NCBI GenBank assembly: GCA_036489765.1
Contig: DASXFE010000132.1
Coordinates: 87,049 to 151,048, forward strand
Reading direction: 5' to 3'
DNA length: 64,000 nucleotides
Source of the DNA: DATARH01 sp036489765
GTDB taxonomy: Bacteria; Pseudomonadota; Alphaproteobacteria; ATCC43930; CGMCC-115725
Shown here: piece after piece, positions 1-8,826 of the stretch
Layout of the letters: every line of letters starts with the position of its first letter
Numbering within the stretch: position 1 is the first letter of the stretch
Program-made: the position numbers and the translations under genes
Notes under the pieces: model-generated
What the model was told of the DNA's origin: nothing
Databases searched by the model: none
The model's input: only the letters and a program-made list of their open reading frames with translations

Positions 1-212
1 GCGGAAGGGCCGGCGCAGTATTTTTGGTGGTCAGCTCGCGGACCCGGTCCCTGGCCGAATCCAGCCGTCTTCCACCGCCGCCATTCAGGCGCACGCGCTA
101 CTAGGCACTTCATGTCGTCGGTCGGCCGGGAAGAAGGAATATTGATCCGGCAGATATTTTGCGGGCGATGAACGCACCGTATAGGCTCTCCTCGCAATGA
201 CACGGCGGCAGC

Positions 213-241
213 AAAAAAGGGGCCTGCCGAGGCAGGCCCCT
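213..241 (-). terminator. Rho-independent terminator of the OmpA-like gene
   Basis: Read on the minus strand, a 10-bp perfect GC-rich stem (GGGGCCTGCC with its complement, 2-base loop) is followed by six T. It lies 28 bases beyond the stop codon of the OmpA-like gene, the expected place for an intrinsic terminator. Confidence 0.85.
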
Positions 242-268
242 GTAGGAGCGCGCGGGAGGCGTTGCGCG

Positions 269-1312
269 CTATGGGAAGACGATCTCGACGCGCCGGTTCT
301 GCGGCTCGCGCACGCCGGCGGCGGTCGGGACGCGGTTGTCGTTTTCGCCGCGGCCGCTGACGGCCATCTGATTGCGCGGCACGCCGTCGCGGACAAGCGT
401 GTTGGCGGTATTGTTGGCGCGGCGCTCGGAGAGGCGCTGGTTGTAGGCCTGCGAGCCGGACCGGTCGGTATAGCCGGTCACCTGGAGCTGCACATGCGCG
501 CCGCTCCGATAGGCATTGGCCGCCTGTTGGATGATCTGCGCGCCCTGCGGCGTGATCGTGTCGCGATCCCAGTCGAAGAACACGAGGAACACCTGCCGTT
601 GCGGCGGGGGCGGCGGCGCCGGCACGGCGGCGGGCGCCGCGACGGGAATGGGTTCCGCCGGCGGAGCGAAGTGATAGACGAGGCTCGCCAGGAAGTTATG
701 CGTGGCGTAGCTGCTGTGATAGGTGCCGCCCCCGACATTCGGCGAATAATGGAAGCTCGGGTCCGTCGTCGCGAGATAGCGGTAGTCGACATCCAGCGAC
801 AGGTTGGGGTTGATGTTGTAGGTCGCCCCGACGATGCCCTGGTAGCCGAATTGCCAGCTATCGTCGTTGGCGAGCGCGCCGATCCCGGGCAGCTTGGCGT
901 TCTCGACGACATCGACCGCGCCGATGCCGGCGCCGATATGCGGCGTTACCGGCCAGCCCATGTTCACATCGTAGATGACATTGGACATGATCGCGTGGCT
1001 GCTGCGGCTGCCGCTCGCGCCCGGCACGTGGAAGCCGGCTACCGAAAGCCGGTCCAATCCATTGTTGTGATAGACGTATTCTTCCTCGAACCGCCACGGC
1101 CCCATCTGGTAGCCGGCACGGGCGCCGACGGAGTAGCCGTCGTCGAAGCTTTTTTTGATCGTCGGCCCGCCGCCGCCATGGTCGTGCGCGTCGGTCAGGT
1201 CCGACCAGCCCGCCTCCCCGCCGATATACCACTGCGCCTGCGCTGGTACGGCGCAGGAAAGTGCCGTCACCGCGACGCACCCGCCGAGCAGTGCCAGAAA
1301 CCGCTTCGTCAT
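269..1312 (-). CDS. OmpA family outer membrane protein
   Basis: This 347-residue protein has a signal peptide (residues 1-26, cleavage after AQA), an OmpA-type beta-barrel of about 190 residues, a Pro/Ala-rich linker near residues 220-240 and a C-terminal OmpA/MotB-like domain. The C-terminal domain holds the peptidoglycan-binding signature TGYTDRSGSQAYNQRLSERR, with the Asp and Arg that in this family contact diaminopimelate. The barrel should sit in the outer membrane and anchor it to the wall. A clean terminator follows and the gene is monocistronic. The family is certain; the specific role (porin or structural) is not. Confidence 0.9.
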   Translation of the reverse strand: MTKRFLALLGGCVAVTALSCAVPAQAQWYIGGEAGWSDLTDAHDHGGGGPTIKKSFDDGYSVGARAGYQMGPWRFEEEYVYHNNGLDRLSVAGFHVPGASGSRSSHAIMSNVIYDVNMGWPVTPHIGAGIGAVDVVENAKLPGIGALANDDSWQFGYQGIVGATYNINPNLSLDVDYRYLATTDPSFHYSPNVGGGTYHSSYATHNFLASLVYHFAPPAEPIPVAAPAAVPAPPPPPQRQVFLVFFDWDRDTITPQGAQIIQQAANAYRSGAHVQLQVTGYTDRSGSQAYNQRLSERRANNTANTLVRDGVPRNQMAVSGRGENDNRVPTAAGVREPQNRRVEIVFP

Positions 1313-1446
1313 TTGATGGCCCCCTATGCGAACGACAGGGCGGCTTTGCGTCCTGTCTGCACTCGGGTATACGCCGCGTTTTCCGAAACGATCCCTGGCT
1401 GAGTAACCCGGTCGCGGGAATGCCTAAGGGTGCACTACCGCCCGTT

Positions 1447-2142
1447 TCACGCGGCGCCGTTTCTTCGCGTTCTGCACCCGTCGAGGAAGAGCCCCACCGT
1501 GCCCGCGACCCACGCCGACAGCTCGTCATTTCCGAGCGGGATGCCGAGCCCCAGGGCCCGGCGCTGCGGGCCGGTGACGACCATCAGGATGAACTGCTCG
1601 GCGGCGAACCGCGTATCGCAGGGACCCAGCTCTCCTGCGGCGATGCGCCGGTCGAGATCGCGTGAAATGCGCTCGACCCCCGTCGCCGCGCCCAGGTCGT
1701 GGAGGATCCGGGCGAGCCCGGGAAATTGGCGCGCCTCGGCGATCACGATGCGGTGAAGCGCCAGCGCCTCGGGCTTGAGCGCGATGCCGAGGATGTGTTC
1801 TCCCGCGCGACGAAGCGCCGCGTCGATGTCGGGAGCGTCGAGCAACGTCGAGTCGAAGGGCGGCATCCACCGCTCGATCAGCCGGCGCACAACCGCCTCG
1901 AACAGCACCTCTTTCCCGCGGAACCGGTGATAGAACGTCCGCTTCGAGATGCCGGCGCGCTTGGCGACCGCCTCGATGCTCGTCGTGCCAAAGCCGTGGC
2001 TCAGAAACAAAGCCGTCGCCACGTCGAGGATCCGGTCGGAAAGCTGGGCGGACTGCAGTCGCGACGGGCGCCCTCCGCGACCGCGGCGTTGGATGTGCGC
2101 GACTGGCTCGGTGACCCCCAGCATATATTGGCTCACCGTCAT
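1447..2142 (-). CDS. TetR/AcrR family transcriptional regulator
   Basis: The protein has 231 residues. After a basic 30-residue leader comes a TetR helix-turn-helix: ILDVATALFLSHGF, then TSIEAVAKRAGISKRTFYHR, then FRGKEVLFEAV. The C-terminal two thirds is the variable helical ligand-binding and dimerisation domain, of the type seen in AefR-like members. The gene is divergent from the SDR gene across 152 bp, so regulating that gene, and perhaps the RidA-like gene behind it, is a reasonable inference. I see no convincing operator palindrome in the gap. An in-frame ATG six codons downstream is an alternative start. Confidence 0.85.
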   Translation of the reverse strand: MTVSQYMLGVTEPVAHIQRRGRGGRPSRLQSAQLSDRILDVATALFLSHGFGTTSIEAVAKRAGISKRTFYHRFRGKEVLFEAVVRRLIERWMPPFDSTLLDAPDIDAALRRAGEHILGIALKPEALALHRIVIAEARQFPGLARILHDLGAATGVERISRDLDRRIAAGELGPCDTRFAAEQFILMVVTGPQRRALGLGIPLGNDELSAWVAGTVGLFLDGCRTRRNGAA

Positions 2143-2294
2143 GCCTTCGTTATGGCGACGATTCTCCGCCGTTCAAGGAGGAAACGCAACAGGGCCGTGC
2201 ATTTTCGCTCGACCGAACGGGTGGATCGGGCTGGCGTCACCCGCGCAATCCGCGCAACATCGCCACACGAAACCTCAGTGCGGGCGGCGGGGCG

Positions 2295-3044
2295 ATGAAC
2301 ATCGATCTATCGGGCAAGCGGGCGGTTGTGTGCGGCGGCAGCCGGGGGATCGGGCGGGCGATCGCGCTCGCTTTCGCCGAATCCGGTGCAGCGGTGTCGC
2401 TCTGCGCGCGCGGCGCCGAGGCACTCGAACAGACGCGGGCCGAGATCGCCGCGACCGGGGCGACCACGCACGCCGCGACCTGCGACCTCGCCGACGCGGG
2501 CCAGATCGCCGCCTATGTCGCCGCCGCGGCCGAGGCGCTCGGCGGGCTCGACATTCTGGTCAACAACGCGTCGGCCTTCGGATCGGCCAACACCGAGGCA
2601 GGGTGGGAGACGAGCGTCGCGGTCGACCTGATGGCGACGGTACGGGCGAGCTGGGCGGCGCTGCCGCATATGGAGGCGGCCGGCGGCGGCGCGATCATCA
2701 ACATCTCGTCGATTTCCGGCCTCGGCGCCTCCGCCCGCACCCCGCCCTACGGCGCGGTCAAGGCCGCGGTCATCCAGTACACCCAGAGCGAGGCCGCGGC
2801 GCAGGCGAAAAAGGGCATCCGCGTCAACTGCATCGCCCCCGGCTCGATAGAGTTCCCGGGCGGCTCGTGGGAAAAGCGCAAGACCGACAACCCCCGTCTT
2901 TACGACTCGATCCTGCGCAGCATCCCGTTCGGCCGGCTCGGCCGCCCCGAGGAGATCGCCTGGGTAGCGACGTTCCTCGCCTCGCCGCTCGCGGGGTGGG
3001 TCACCGGCCAGACGATCGCGGTCGACGGCGGGCAGCTGCTTTGA
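2295..3044 (+). CDS. SDR family NAD(P)-dependent oxidoreductase
   Basis: This 249-residue classical short-chain dehydrogenase has the cofactor motif GGSRGIGRA near the N-terminus, LVNNAS (the NNAG-type motif), the catalytic Ser in NISSISG and the YGAVK active-site Tyr/Lys pair. The C-terminus ends in VTGQTIAVDGGQLL, typical of the 3-oxoacyl-ACP reductase-like branch. The substrate cannot be read from sequence. The gene is followed after 16 bases by a truncated Rieske oxygenase start and then the RidA-like gene on the same strand, suggesting a catabolic operon controlled by the divergent TetR. Confidence 0.9.
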   Translation: MNIDLSGKRAVVCGGSRGIGRAIALAFAESGAAVSLCARGAEALEQTRAEIAATGATTHAATCDLADAGQIAAYVAAAAEALGGLDILVNNASAFGSANTEAGWETSVAVDLMATVRASWAALPHMEAAGGGAIINISSISGLGASARTPPYGAVKAAVIQYTQSEAAAQAKKGIRVNCIAPGSIEFPGGSWEKRKTDNPRLYDSILRSIPFGRLGRPEEIAWVATFLASPLAGWVTGQTIAVDGGQLL

Positions 3045-3060
3045 CGCAAGGAGCCGACCG

Positions 3061-3237
3061 ATGAAATCGGCCTATGGGCGGCAGACGCCGCCGCCGGATG
3101 ACGAGCTGACCTGCGTCGAGCAGGGCAGCCCGATGGGCGAACTGCTGCGGCGCTACTGGCAGCCGGTATGCCCGAACGACCACGTGCGCGGCATCAACAT
3201 GGTTGAGGCTGCGATGCAAGGGTCGGACGCGCTATGA
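3061..3237 (+). pseudogene. Truncated N-terminus of a Rieske-type oxygenase
   Basis: A 58-codon open frame with a good ribosome-binding site (AAGGAG, 7-base spacing) reads DDELTCVEQG and then MGELLRRYWQPVC. This closely matches residues 24-48 of the intact Rieske oxygenase at 58424-59722 (DTELTHVGPD, then YMRRFWQPVC). The match stops after PNDHV; the Rieske centre and catalytic domain are absent. The stop codon overlaps the start of the next gene (ATGA). It therefore looks like a deletion remnant of an oxygenase alpha subunit that still works as a translated leader coupled to the RidA-like gene. Whether the peptide has a role is unknown. Confidence 0.8.
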
Positions 3238-4502
3238 CCGACATCGCGGTCAAATCGGTCGAGCACCTGCTCGGCACGCCCGTCTGCTACGCCTATGCGG
3301 TCAAGGCCGGGAAGTTCGTGTTCCTGACCGGGCACGAGGCCTATGACTGGGAAACCGGCGCCCTCGATTACGCCGTCGCCGGCGCGCCGGGCTTCCCGCT
3401 CTACGGCCAGCACCAGAGCCGGCGCGAGGCGGATTTCGTCTTCGCCCGCATGCAGCGGCTGCTGCACGAATTCGGCAGCGACCTCGCGCACAGCCTCCGC
3501 CTCGACCAGTACTACCCGAACCCGCGCGCCGTCACCGGCTATCACCTCGCCCGCCACGACGCGTTTCGCGACTACATCCCGCCGAGCACTTCGGTCGTCA
3601 TGGAGCGCGTCTTCGGCGGCGCGTCGACGATCTCGACCTCATTGATCGCGGTCGAGCGCGGCCACGAGATCAGGAAGATCCACCCGCCCGGCATCACCTC
3701 GGCGCCGACCTCGGGGTATGTGCCGGCGATCGTCTGCGACGATCTCGTCTTCGTCGCCGGGCAGATGGCCCACAACCCGGGCCAAGGGCTCGATCCGCGT
3801 GTCGTCGTCCCGGAATGGGCCGCCTGGTTCGGCGTCCCGATCCGCAAGCAGACCGAGTACCTGATCGAGCACAAGCTGAAGCCCACGCTGGAGGCGGCCG
3901 GATCGTCATTGGAACGCTCGGTCAAGGCGCAAATCTACCTCGCCGACATCGCCGACGCGCCCGATTGCCTCGATGTGTGGAACCAATACTACGCCGGCAT
4001 CCCCTGCGCCGTGACCGTCGTCCCGACCAAGTCCTTCGCGACCCGAGGCGGGATCATCGAGATCAACCTGATCGCCCTGGCAAATGGGGCGATACGCCGG
4101 AAAGAAGTTGTCGAGGCCGACCTCCCCGGCATGGCCGCCTACGGCCCGCACATCAAGATCGGCGAATTCTTCCTCCCGTCCGGCCTGATGCCGATCGACC
4201 ACCACGGCCACGTCGCGGGCCACAACACCCCCGGCTTTGAAGGCCTCTCCCACGCCGGCGCCACCCAGGCCGCCGCGATCTACGACTACGCCGAAGCGTT
4301 GTGCGCCGCCGCCGGCACATCGATGGCAAAGCTTCTCCGCGCCCAGTATTTCTGCGCCGACGTCGCCGCCTTCCCCGGCGTCGCAATGGCGTGGTCCGCG
4401 CGCCGTGGGAAACAGCCCCACCCGTTCGTCTGCGTCCAAACCCCCATGCCGATGCCCGCGCCGGGAATGGCGGTGATCGCAGATTTCTGGATCGCGACGT
4501 AG
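3234..4502 (+). CDS. RidA/YjgF-like protein with three tandem domains
   Basis: The protein has 422 residues, about three times a normal RidA. Three RidA/YER057c/UK114-like repeats can be seen at roughly residues 12-140, 155-285 and 300-422. Each has the core pattern of a beta-strand pair, a long helix and a final hydrophobic strand (FVFLTGHEA, VFVAGQMAHN, FFLPSGLMP starts). The Arg that binds the imine/enamine carboxylate in classical RidA is not evident at the expected place in any repeat, so canonical 2-iminopropanoate deaminase activity is doubtful. Its place behind an SDR gene and an oxygenase remnant suggests a role in aromatic or heterocycle catabolism. The start overlaps the preceding stop (ATGA). 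Confidence 0.8.
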   Translation: MTDIAVKSVEHLLGTPVCYAYAVKAGKFVFLTGHEAYDWETGALDYAVAGAPGFPLYGQHQSRREADFVFARMQRLLHEFGSDLAHSLRLDQYYPNPRAVTGYHLARHDAFRDYIPPSTSVVMERVFGGASTISTSLIAVERGHEIRKIHPPGITSAPTSGYVPAIVCDDLVFVAGQMAHNPGQGLDPRVVVPEWAAWFGVPIRKQTEYLIEHKLKPTLEAAGSSLERSVKAQIYLADIADAPDCLDVWNQYYAGIPCAVTVVPTKSFATRGGIIEINLIALANGAIRRKEVVEADLPGMAAYGPHIKIGEFFLPSGLMPIDHHGHVAGHNTPGFEGLSHAGATQAAAIYDYAEALCAAAGTSMAKLLRAQYFCADVAAFPGVAMAWSARRGKQPHPFVCVQTPMPMPAPGMAVIADFWIAT

Positions 4503-4524
4503 AGCCCTAAACCCCAGAATTCCC

Positions 4525-4555
4525 CCTCTCCCCCCATTGGGCGGAGAGGATTCTT
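4525..4555 (+). terminator. Probable hairpin terminator between convergent genes
   Basis: CCTCTCC pairs with GGAGAGG across a C-rich loop and is followed by ATTCTTC. It lies between the RidA-like gene (+) and the ferritin/VIT1 gene (-). The T-tract is poor, so this is a weak call. Confidence 0.35.
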
Positions 4556-4557
4556 CG

Positions 4558-5679
4558 TTACCCGCCCAGCGTCACGCCCACCAGCCTCCCGATCCCGTAA
4601 GTGATCGCGGCGGCGAGAAAGCCGGTCGCCAGTTGCCTCCCGGCGGAAAGGGCGAGGCTTCTTCCCGTGAAGAGGGAGGTGCCGGCGCCGATCATTATCA
4701 GGGCCACGCCGCCGCAGGCGAGGCTCGCGCCGAGAGCCGGGAGCCCGTCGAGCCAGAAATACGGCGCCACCGGGAAGATCGCGCCCGCGGAGAACAGTGC
4801 GAACGACGAGCCGGCGGCGGACCAGGCGGAACCGCCGAGCTCTTCGGGATCGATGCCCAATTCTTCGCGGGCCAACGTGTCGAGCGCGGTGTCCTTGTTG
4901 GCCATCAGGCTTTTCGCCAGCGCGCGGGCCTGCGCCTCGTCGAGGCCCTTTGCCTGGTAGATGAGGGCCATCTCCTCCTCTTCCTCCTCAGGCATCCGCT
5001 TCAATTCGTCGGCCTCGACCGCGATCTGCCGCTCGCTCAGTTCGCGCGAGCTGGTGACCGAGAGCCATTCGCCCATCGCCATCGAGCAGGCGCCGGCGAC
5101 AAGACCCGCGAGCCCGGTGAGGAGGATGGTCTTCCCCTGCGCTTCGGCCCCGGCGACGCCCATCACTAGGCTGAGGTTGGAGACGAGCCCGTCATTGGCG
5201 CCGAGCACCGCGGCCCTCAGCGCGTTGCCGCCGGTGCGGTGGCGCCCCTCCATCCGGGCGAGCGTACTGCCGCCGGCGCCCTGCGGAAATGCCGCCCCCA
5301 TCGCCTGGACGACGCGGTTGTGCGACCGCTCCGCGCCCGGCAACCCGGCGGCGACCGCTTCGGGCTGGTCGTCGTATTGGACCTCGTCGCGCTGTTCGAG
5401 GGTGCTGATCGTCGGCAGGACGAATTGCGGCCCAAAGCGCCTGGCGAGCCAGGAAAGCGCCCGCGTCCGCCAGCCTGGCCCGGCCCGCTGGGCAACAGCG
5501 CCGCGGCGCGCGAGCTCCTTGCGCCACAGCTCGGCATGCGCCTCCTCGACCGCGGCGAGACGGCCGTAGACCTGGCTCAGCCGCGGGTCCGGTTCGCTCT
5601 CGGCAAGCGCGCGGTAGAGCCGCGCGCCATCGACCTCGCCGCGCAGATTGGCCTGGTAGCGGGAAATCTCATCGGGCAT
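4558..5679 (-). CDS. Ferritin-like/VIT1 (CCC1) fusion, metal transporter
   Basis: This is a 373-residue two-domain protein. Residues 1-60 are a ferritin-like helical pair with carboxylates (RGEVDGARLYRAL and AAVEEAHAELW), and the last 230 residues are a VIT1/CCC1 membrane domain starting at RAAVLGANDGLVSNLSLVMG, with about five hydrophobic segments. VIT1/CCC1 proteins move Fe2+ or Mn2+ across membranes, and the ferritin-like part probably senses or oxidises iron. The fusion type is known (for example MbfA-like and rubrerythrin-VIT1 proteins), but export as the direction is inference. The gene lies 13 bp after dctM on the same strand and may be read through from the TRAP operon. Confidence 0.85.
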   Translation of the reverse strand: MPDEISRYQANLRGEVDGARLYRALAESEPDPRLSQVYGRLAAVEEAHAELWRKELARRGAVAQRAGPGWRTRALSWLARRFGPQFVLPTISTLEQRDEVQYDDQPEAVAAGLPGAERSHNRVVQAMGAAFPQGAGGSTLARMEGRHRTGGNALRAAVLGANDGLVSNLSLVMGVAGAEAQGKTILLTGLAGLVAGACSMAMGEWLSVTSSRELSERQIAVEADELKRMPEEEEEEMALIYQAKGLDEAQARALAKSLMANKDTALDTLAREELGIDPEELGGSAWSAAGSSFALFSAGAIFPVAPYFWLDGLPALGASLACGGVALIMIGAGTSLFTGRSLALSAGRQLATGFLAAAITYGIGRLVGVTLGG

Positions 5680-5692
5680 GGGCGTCCCCGTT

Positions 5693-7039
5693 TCAGCCGG
5701 GGCAGATATACCCCACGCCGCTCGGGTTCTTGAAGCATCCGACCGATTCGGGGAACACGTGCTTCGGCAGCCACAGCACGAAATCGGGCCAGAAGATGCA
5801 GACCGCGATCGTGATGAAAAAGATCGTATAGATCGACAGCGACGCCAGGAGCGCCTGCGAGAACCTGACGCCGACGAATTTCGACGCCATCAGCAGCGCC
5901 AATCCATAGGGCGGCGTGATCAGACCGAAGGCGAGCGTCACGATCAACACGACGCCCATATGCACCGAGTTGATGTTGCCGGCGTCGGTCAGCATGTTGA
6001 CGATCGGCATGAAGATGACGATGCACGGCACCGGCTCGATAAAGTCGCCGACGATCGTGAAGAGGGCGACCAGCGCAAACATGATCTTGTACGGGTTGTC
6101 GCCGGCAAACCCCGTGATCCACCCCGAAACGACGATCGGTCCGCGCAGATAAGCGAGCATCCAGCCGAACGCCGAGGCCGCACCGATTGTGATCAGCGGC
6201 AGCGAATAGATCAGCCCGGCGTGGGCGAAATCGCGCGGCAGGCGCTTCAGGTGATCCCAGTTCAAAATCGGGATCACGACGACGAGGATATAGGCGATCG
6301 CGATGACCCCAGCCTCGGTCGGGGTGAACCAGCCGGTCAGGATCCCACCGAGCAGGATGATCGGGATCACGATCGGCAGCGCCGCCGCCTTGGTCGCATC
6401 GGTGAACTCGATGAGCGTCGCGCGCGGCCGGCGCTTTCCGGGCGGGCCGAAGAAATAGCAGTAGATCATCAGCCCGAACCCGACCATCAGACCGGGCGCG
6501 ATGCCGCCGAGGAAGAGCCCGGCGATCGAGACGTTGCCGATCGCGCCATAGACGACCGCCATGATGCTCGGCGGCACCAGGTTGGCGATGGTCGCCGCCG
6601 CTGCGATGAGCGCGGCGACGAACGCCGGCGAATATCCCTCTTGCGACATCGGCCGGGCCATCGTCCGGCTCAGCACCGCGACATCGGCCGAGGACGATCC
6701 CGACATCCCGGAAAAGAACATGCTGAACACGGTCACGACCTGCGCCAGCCCGCCGCGGATGTGGCCGACCATCGCCTGCGACAGCTCGGCGATACGGACA
6801 ACCACATTGGCCGAGGTCATCAATTCGCCGACCAGCAGGAAGAACGGGATCGCCATCAGCGCCTCGGCGTCGATCCCGTTGAAAAGCTGGGTCATGATCG
6901 ACGGCAGGCTCACCGGCGTGAACAAGGTGCCGATGATGACGCCGGCCATCAGCGCGAAGGCGACCGGCACGCCGAGATAGCCGAACACCAGAAACATCAC
7001 CGCCATCAGGCCGACGATGAGGCCGTTTTCGGCCGTCAT
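5693..7039 (-). CDS. dctM: TRAP transporter large permease (DctM)
   Basis: This 448-residue, very hydrophobic protein has about 12 membrane segments and the usual DctM length. Typical stretches are GVPVAFALMAGV at the N-terminus, FFSGMSGSSSADVAVL and LITPPYGLALLMAS. It forms the Na+-driven transport channel of a tripartite ATP-independent periplasmic transporter with the DctQ and DctP encoded just upstream (30-bp gap to dctQ). The substrate is set by DctP and is probably a carboxylate. Confidence 0.93.
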   Translation of the reverse strand: MTAENGLIVGLMAVMFLVFGYLGVPVAFALMAGVIIGTLFTPVSLPSIMTQLFNGIDAEALMAIPFFLLVGELMTSANVVVRIAELSQAMVGHIRGGLAQVVTVFSMFFSGMSGSSSADVAVLSRTMARPMSQEGYSPAFVAALIAAAATIANLVPPSIMAVVYGAIGNVSIAGLFLGGIAPGLMVGFGLMIYCYFFGPPGKRRPRATLIEFTDATKAAALPIVIPIILLGGILTGWFTPTEAGVIAIAYILVVVIPILNWDHLKRLPRDFAHAGLIYSLPLITIGAASAFGWMLAYLRGPIVVSGWITGFAGDNPYKIMFALVALFTIVGDFIEPVPCIVIFMPIVNMLTDAGNINSVHMGVVLIVTLAFGLITPPYGLALLMASKFVGVRFSQALLASLSIYTIFFITIAVCIFWPDFVLWLPKHVFPESVGCFKNPSGVGYICPG

Positions 7040-7069
7040 ATCGGAGTGGGGGTCATAGCGAGGTGGGGA

Positions 7070-7636
7070 TCATATCGAGGTGTCGTATTCGCCGAGCATC
7101 GACGCGCTCTTGCCGTCCTCGGCGCTCGCAAAGCCGTTCCGCCAGCCGTTGACGAGCTGCTCGATCGCAAAGAGCACCACGAATGCGCCGGCGACCGGGA
7201 TCGGCGCATAGAGCGACGCGAGCGGGGTCAATGACGGCATCCGGTAGGCGTGGAAGCCTTCAAGGAAATTGATAAAGCCGAAATACACCATGCATAGCCC
7301 GACCCCGATCAGCACGAGCCGGTTGAATGTCTCGATCGTGTAGCGCAGCGGGCCGGTCAGCGACTCGGCGATCGCCGAAAGGTTGAGGTGGTCGTTGCGC
7401 CGGCAGGCCGCCGCCGTGCCGATGAAGATGCCGTACACGAAGAACGTGGTCGTAACCTCTTGCACCCACAGCACCGGATGCCCGATCGACCGGGTCACGA
7501 CATCGAAGAACACGGTGCAGGAAAACCCAGCCAGCGCGACCCCGCACAGCACCATCAGCATCTGCTCAATGCCGTCGAACGCCCGCCATTTCAGGTGGCG
7601 CTGGCGGTCGAGGACGAGAGAGGGAAGTTTGCTCAC
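7070..7636 (-). CDS. dctQ: TRAP transporter small permease (DctQ)
   Basis: The protein has 188 residues and four predicted membrane spans. It carries the DctQ pattern: GIEQMLMVLCGVALAG in the first helix, and ITRS-like VTRSIGHPVLWVQEV before the second. It starts with GTG (VSKLPSL). It pairs with DctM in the membrane. The order dctP-dctQ-dctM is the standard one. A palindromic repeat separates it from dctP, which could uncouple expression of the binding protein from the permeases. Confidence 0.9.
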   Translation of the reverse strand: MSKLPSLVLDRQRHLKWRAFDGIEQMLMVLCGVALAGFSCTVFFDVVTRSIGHPVLWVQEVTTTFFVYGIFIGTAAACRRNDHLNLSAIAESLTGPLRYTIETFNRLVLIGVGLCMVYFGFINFLEGFHAYRMPSLTPLASLYAPIPVAGAFVVLFAIEQLVNGWRNGFASAEDGKSASMLGEYDTSI

Positions 7637-7668
7637 GGTCGGCTTGGCCGGGCGGGAGGAGCGGCAAA

Positions 7669-7779
7669 GCGTCCTTCGAGACGCCCGCTACGCGGGTTTC
7701 TCGGGATGAGGAACGTATTTGGTGCCATCCACAGACTTCCTCATCCCGAGGAGGCGCGAAGCGCCGTCCCGAAGGACGC
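7669..7779. repeat. Imperfect 111-bp palindromic intergenic repeat
   Basis: The left half (GCGTCCTTCGAGACGCCCGC...GGGATGAGGAA) is matched inversely by the right half, which ends GAAGGACGC. The arms are about 43 bases with a few mismatches. This resembles the CCTTCGAGACGC/GGATGAGG palindromic elements I recall from between genes in many Hyphomicrobiales. Transcribed, it would form a long hairpin between dctP and dctQ and could attenuate or protect the mRNA. Confidence 0.75.
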
Positions 7780-7821
7780 TTGAACAGGCGTGCAACCCGA
7801 GACCGCCCCTAATCCTTGGCC

Positions 7822-8826
7822 CTAATCCTTGATCGCCCGCACGAGGGTCAGGACCTTGACGGCGCCGGGGCCGAGTTCGGCGGCAAGCTTGTCCTGGAGC
7901 GGTTCGGCGTCCTTGATGAAGCCGGATTTGTCGACGCCGTCGACGAACTTGACCCCCATCTTCTGCAGCTTCGCCATCGACTCGTGCTCGAGCTCGAGCG
8001 CCTTCGGCGGCTCGACCTTGGCGACCTCCTCGGCGGCAGCCTGGACCCAGCCCTTCTGCTCGTCGTTGAGGCTGTTCCACACCTTGTCCGAGACCCACAG
8101 CATGTTGTTGTTCGCCTCATGCTGGGTCAGCGACATGATCGGCGCGACCTCGTAGTGCTTGTTCGACTGGTAGACGTTGATTCCGTTCTCGGCCATCGCG
8201 ACGATACCGGTCTGCAAGGCCGTGTAGACGTCGCCGAACGGCATGTGCACGGTCTGCGCGCCATAGGCCGGGAACATCGTGTCCTCGGTCGCGGTCGCCT
8301 GCACGCGGACCTTGACGTTCTGCAGGTCGGCGACGCTGTGGACCTCCTTTTTCCCGTACATGTCGCGGAAGCCCATCGTCATCAGCGCCATGACATGCGT
8401 GCCGGTCACCTTGGCATTGATCATGTCGAGGAAAGCCTTGGGAACGCCCGGATCGGCAAGCGACTTCAAGAGGTGCGCCTCGGAGCGGAACACGAAGTGG
8501 ATCGAGAAGACCCCGGATTCGGGCTGCAGCGTCGCGCCGTTCGCGGTCGAGGTGATGCTGAAATCGACATCGCCCGTGCGCAGCTTCTGCAGCACCTGCG
8601 GCTCTTGGCCGAGCTGGGCGCCGGGGAATTGGTCGATCAGCATCGTACCGTGCGACAGCTCGGCGAGCTTGGCGGCGAAGGTGTCGCCGGCGACGCCATA
8701 CGCGGTCGTTTTCGGCTGGTCGTAGGCAAAGCTGAAATGGCGCGCATCCGCCGCCCGCGTCGAGCTGCCGGCGAGCGCAATGGCGAAAAGCGCCGAAATC
8801 CCGGCGATGATGGTGTCGCGGCCCAT
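7822..8826 (-). CDS. dctP: TRAP transporter substrate-binding protein (DctP)
   Basis: The chosen start (MGRDTIIAGISALFAIALAG) gives a 334-residue precursor with a signal peptide cut near STRAADA and a GGGGGGA ribosome-binding site; an upstream in-frame start would bury the signal. The DctP fold is shown by VRVQATATEDTMFPAYGAQT, including the conserved Arg that grips the substrate carboxylate, and by MPFGDVYTALQTGIVAMAEN. It captures an organic acid in the periplasm for DctQM. The exact ligand is not readable. Confidence 0.93.
   Translation of the reverse strand: MGRDTIIAGISALFAIALAGSSTRAADARHFSFAYDQPKTTAYGVAGDTFAAKLAELSHGTMLIDQFPGAQLGQEPQVLQKLRTGDVDFSITSTANGATLQPESGVFSIHFVFRSEAHLLKSLADPGVPKAFLDMINAKVTGTHVMALMTMGFRDMYGKKEVHSVADLQNVKVRVQATATEDTMFPAYGAQTVHMPFGDVYTALQTGIVAMAENGINVYQSNKHYEVAPIMSLTQHEANNNMLWVSDKVWNSLNDEQKGWVQAAAEEVAKVEPPKALELEHESMAKLQKMGVKFVDGVDKSGFIKDAEPLQDKLAAELGPGAVKVLTLVRAIKD

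Noticed and set aside
197..1402. Long open frame on the plus strand opposite the OmpA-like gene
   Set aside because: Arg/Ala/Val-rich translation without domains; it is the high-GC antisense shadow of a gene with a clear signal peptide and OmpA motifs.
2143..2294. A TetR operator in the divergent gap
   Set aside because: Only short, imperfect inverted pairs (such as TTCG...CGAA) were found; not above chance for GC-rich DNA.
5678..7234. 518-codon plus-strand frame opposite dctM
   Set aside because: Extreme Asp/Arg/His content with no family features; it is a shadow of the membrane protein's codons.
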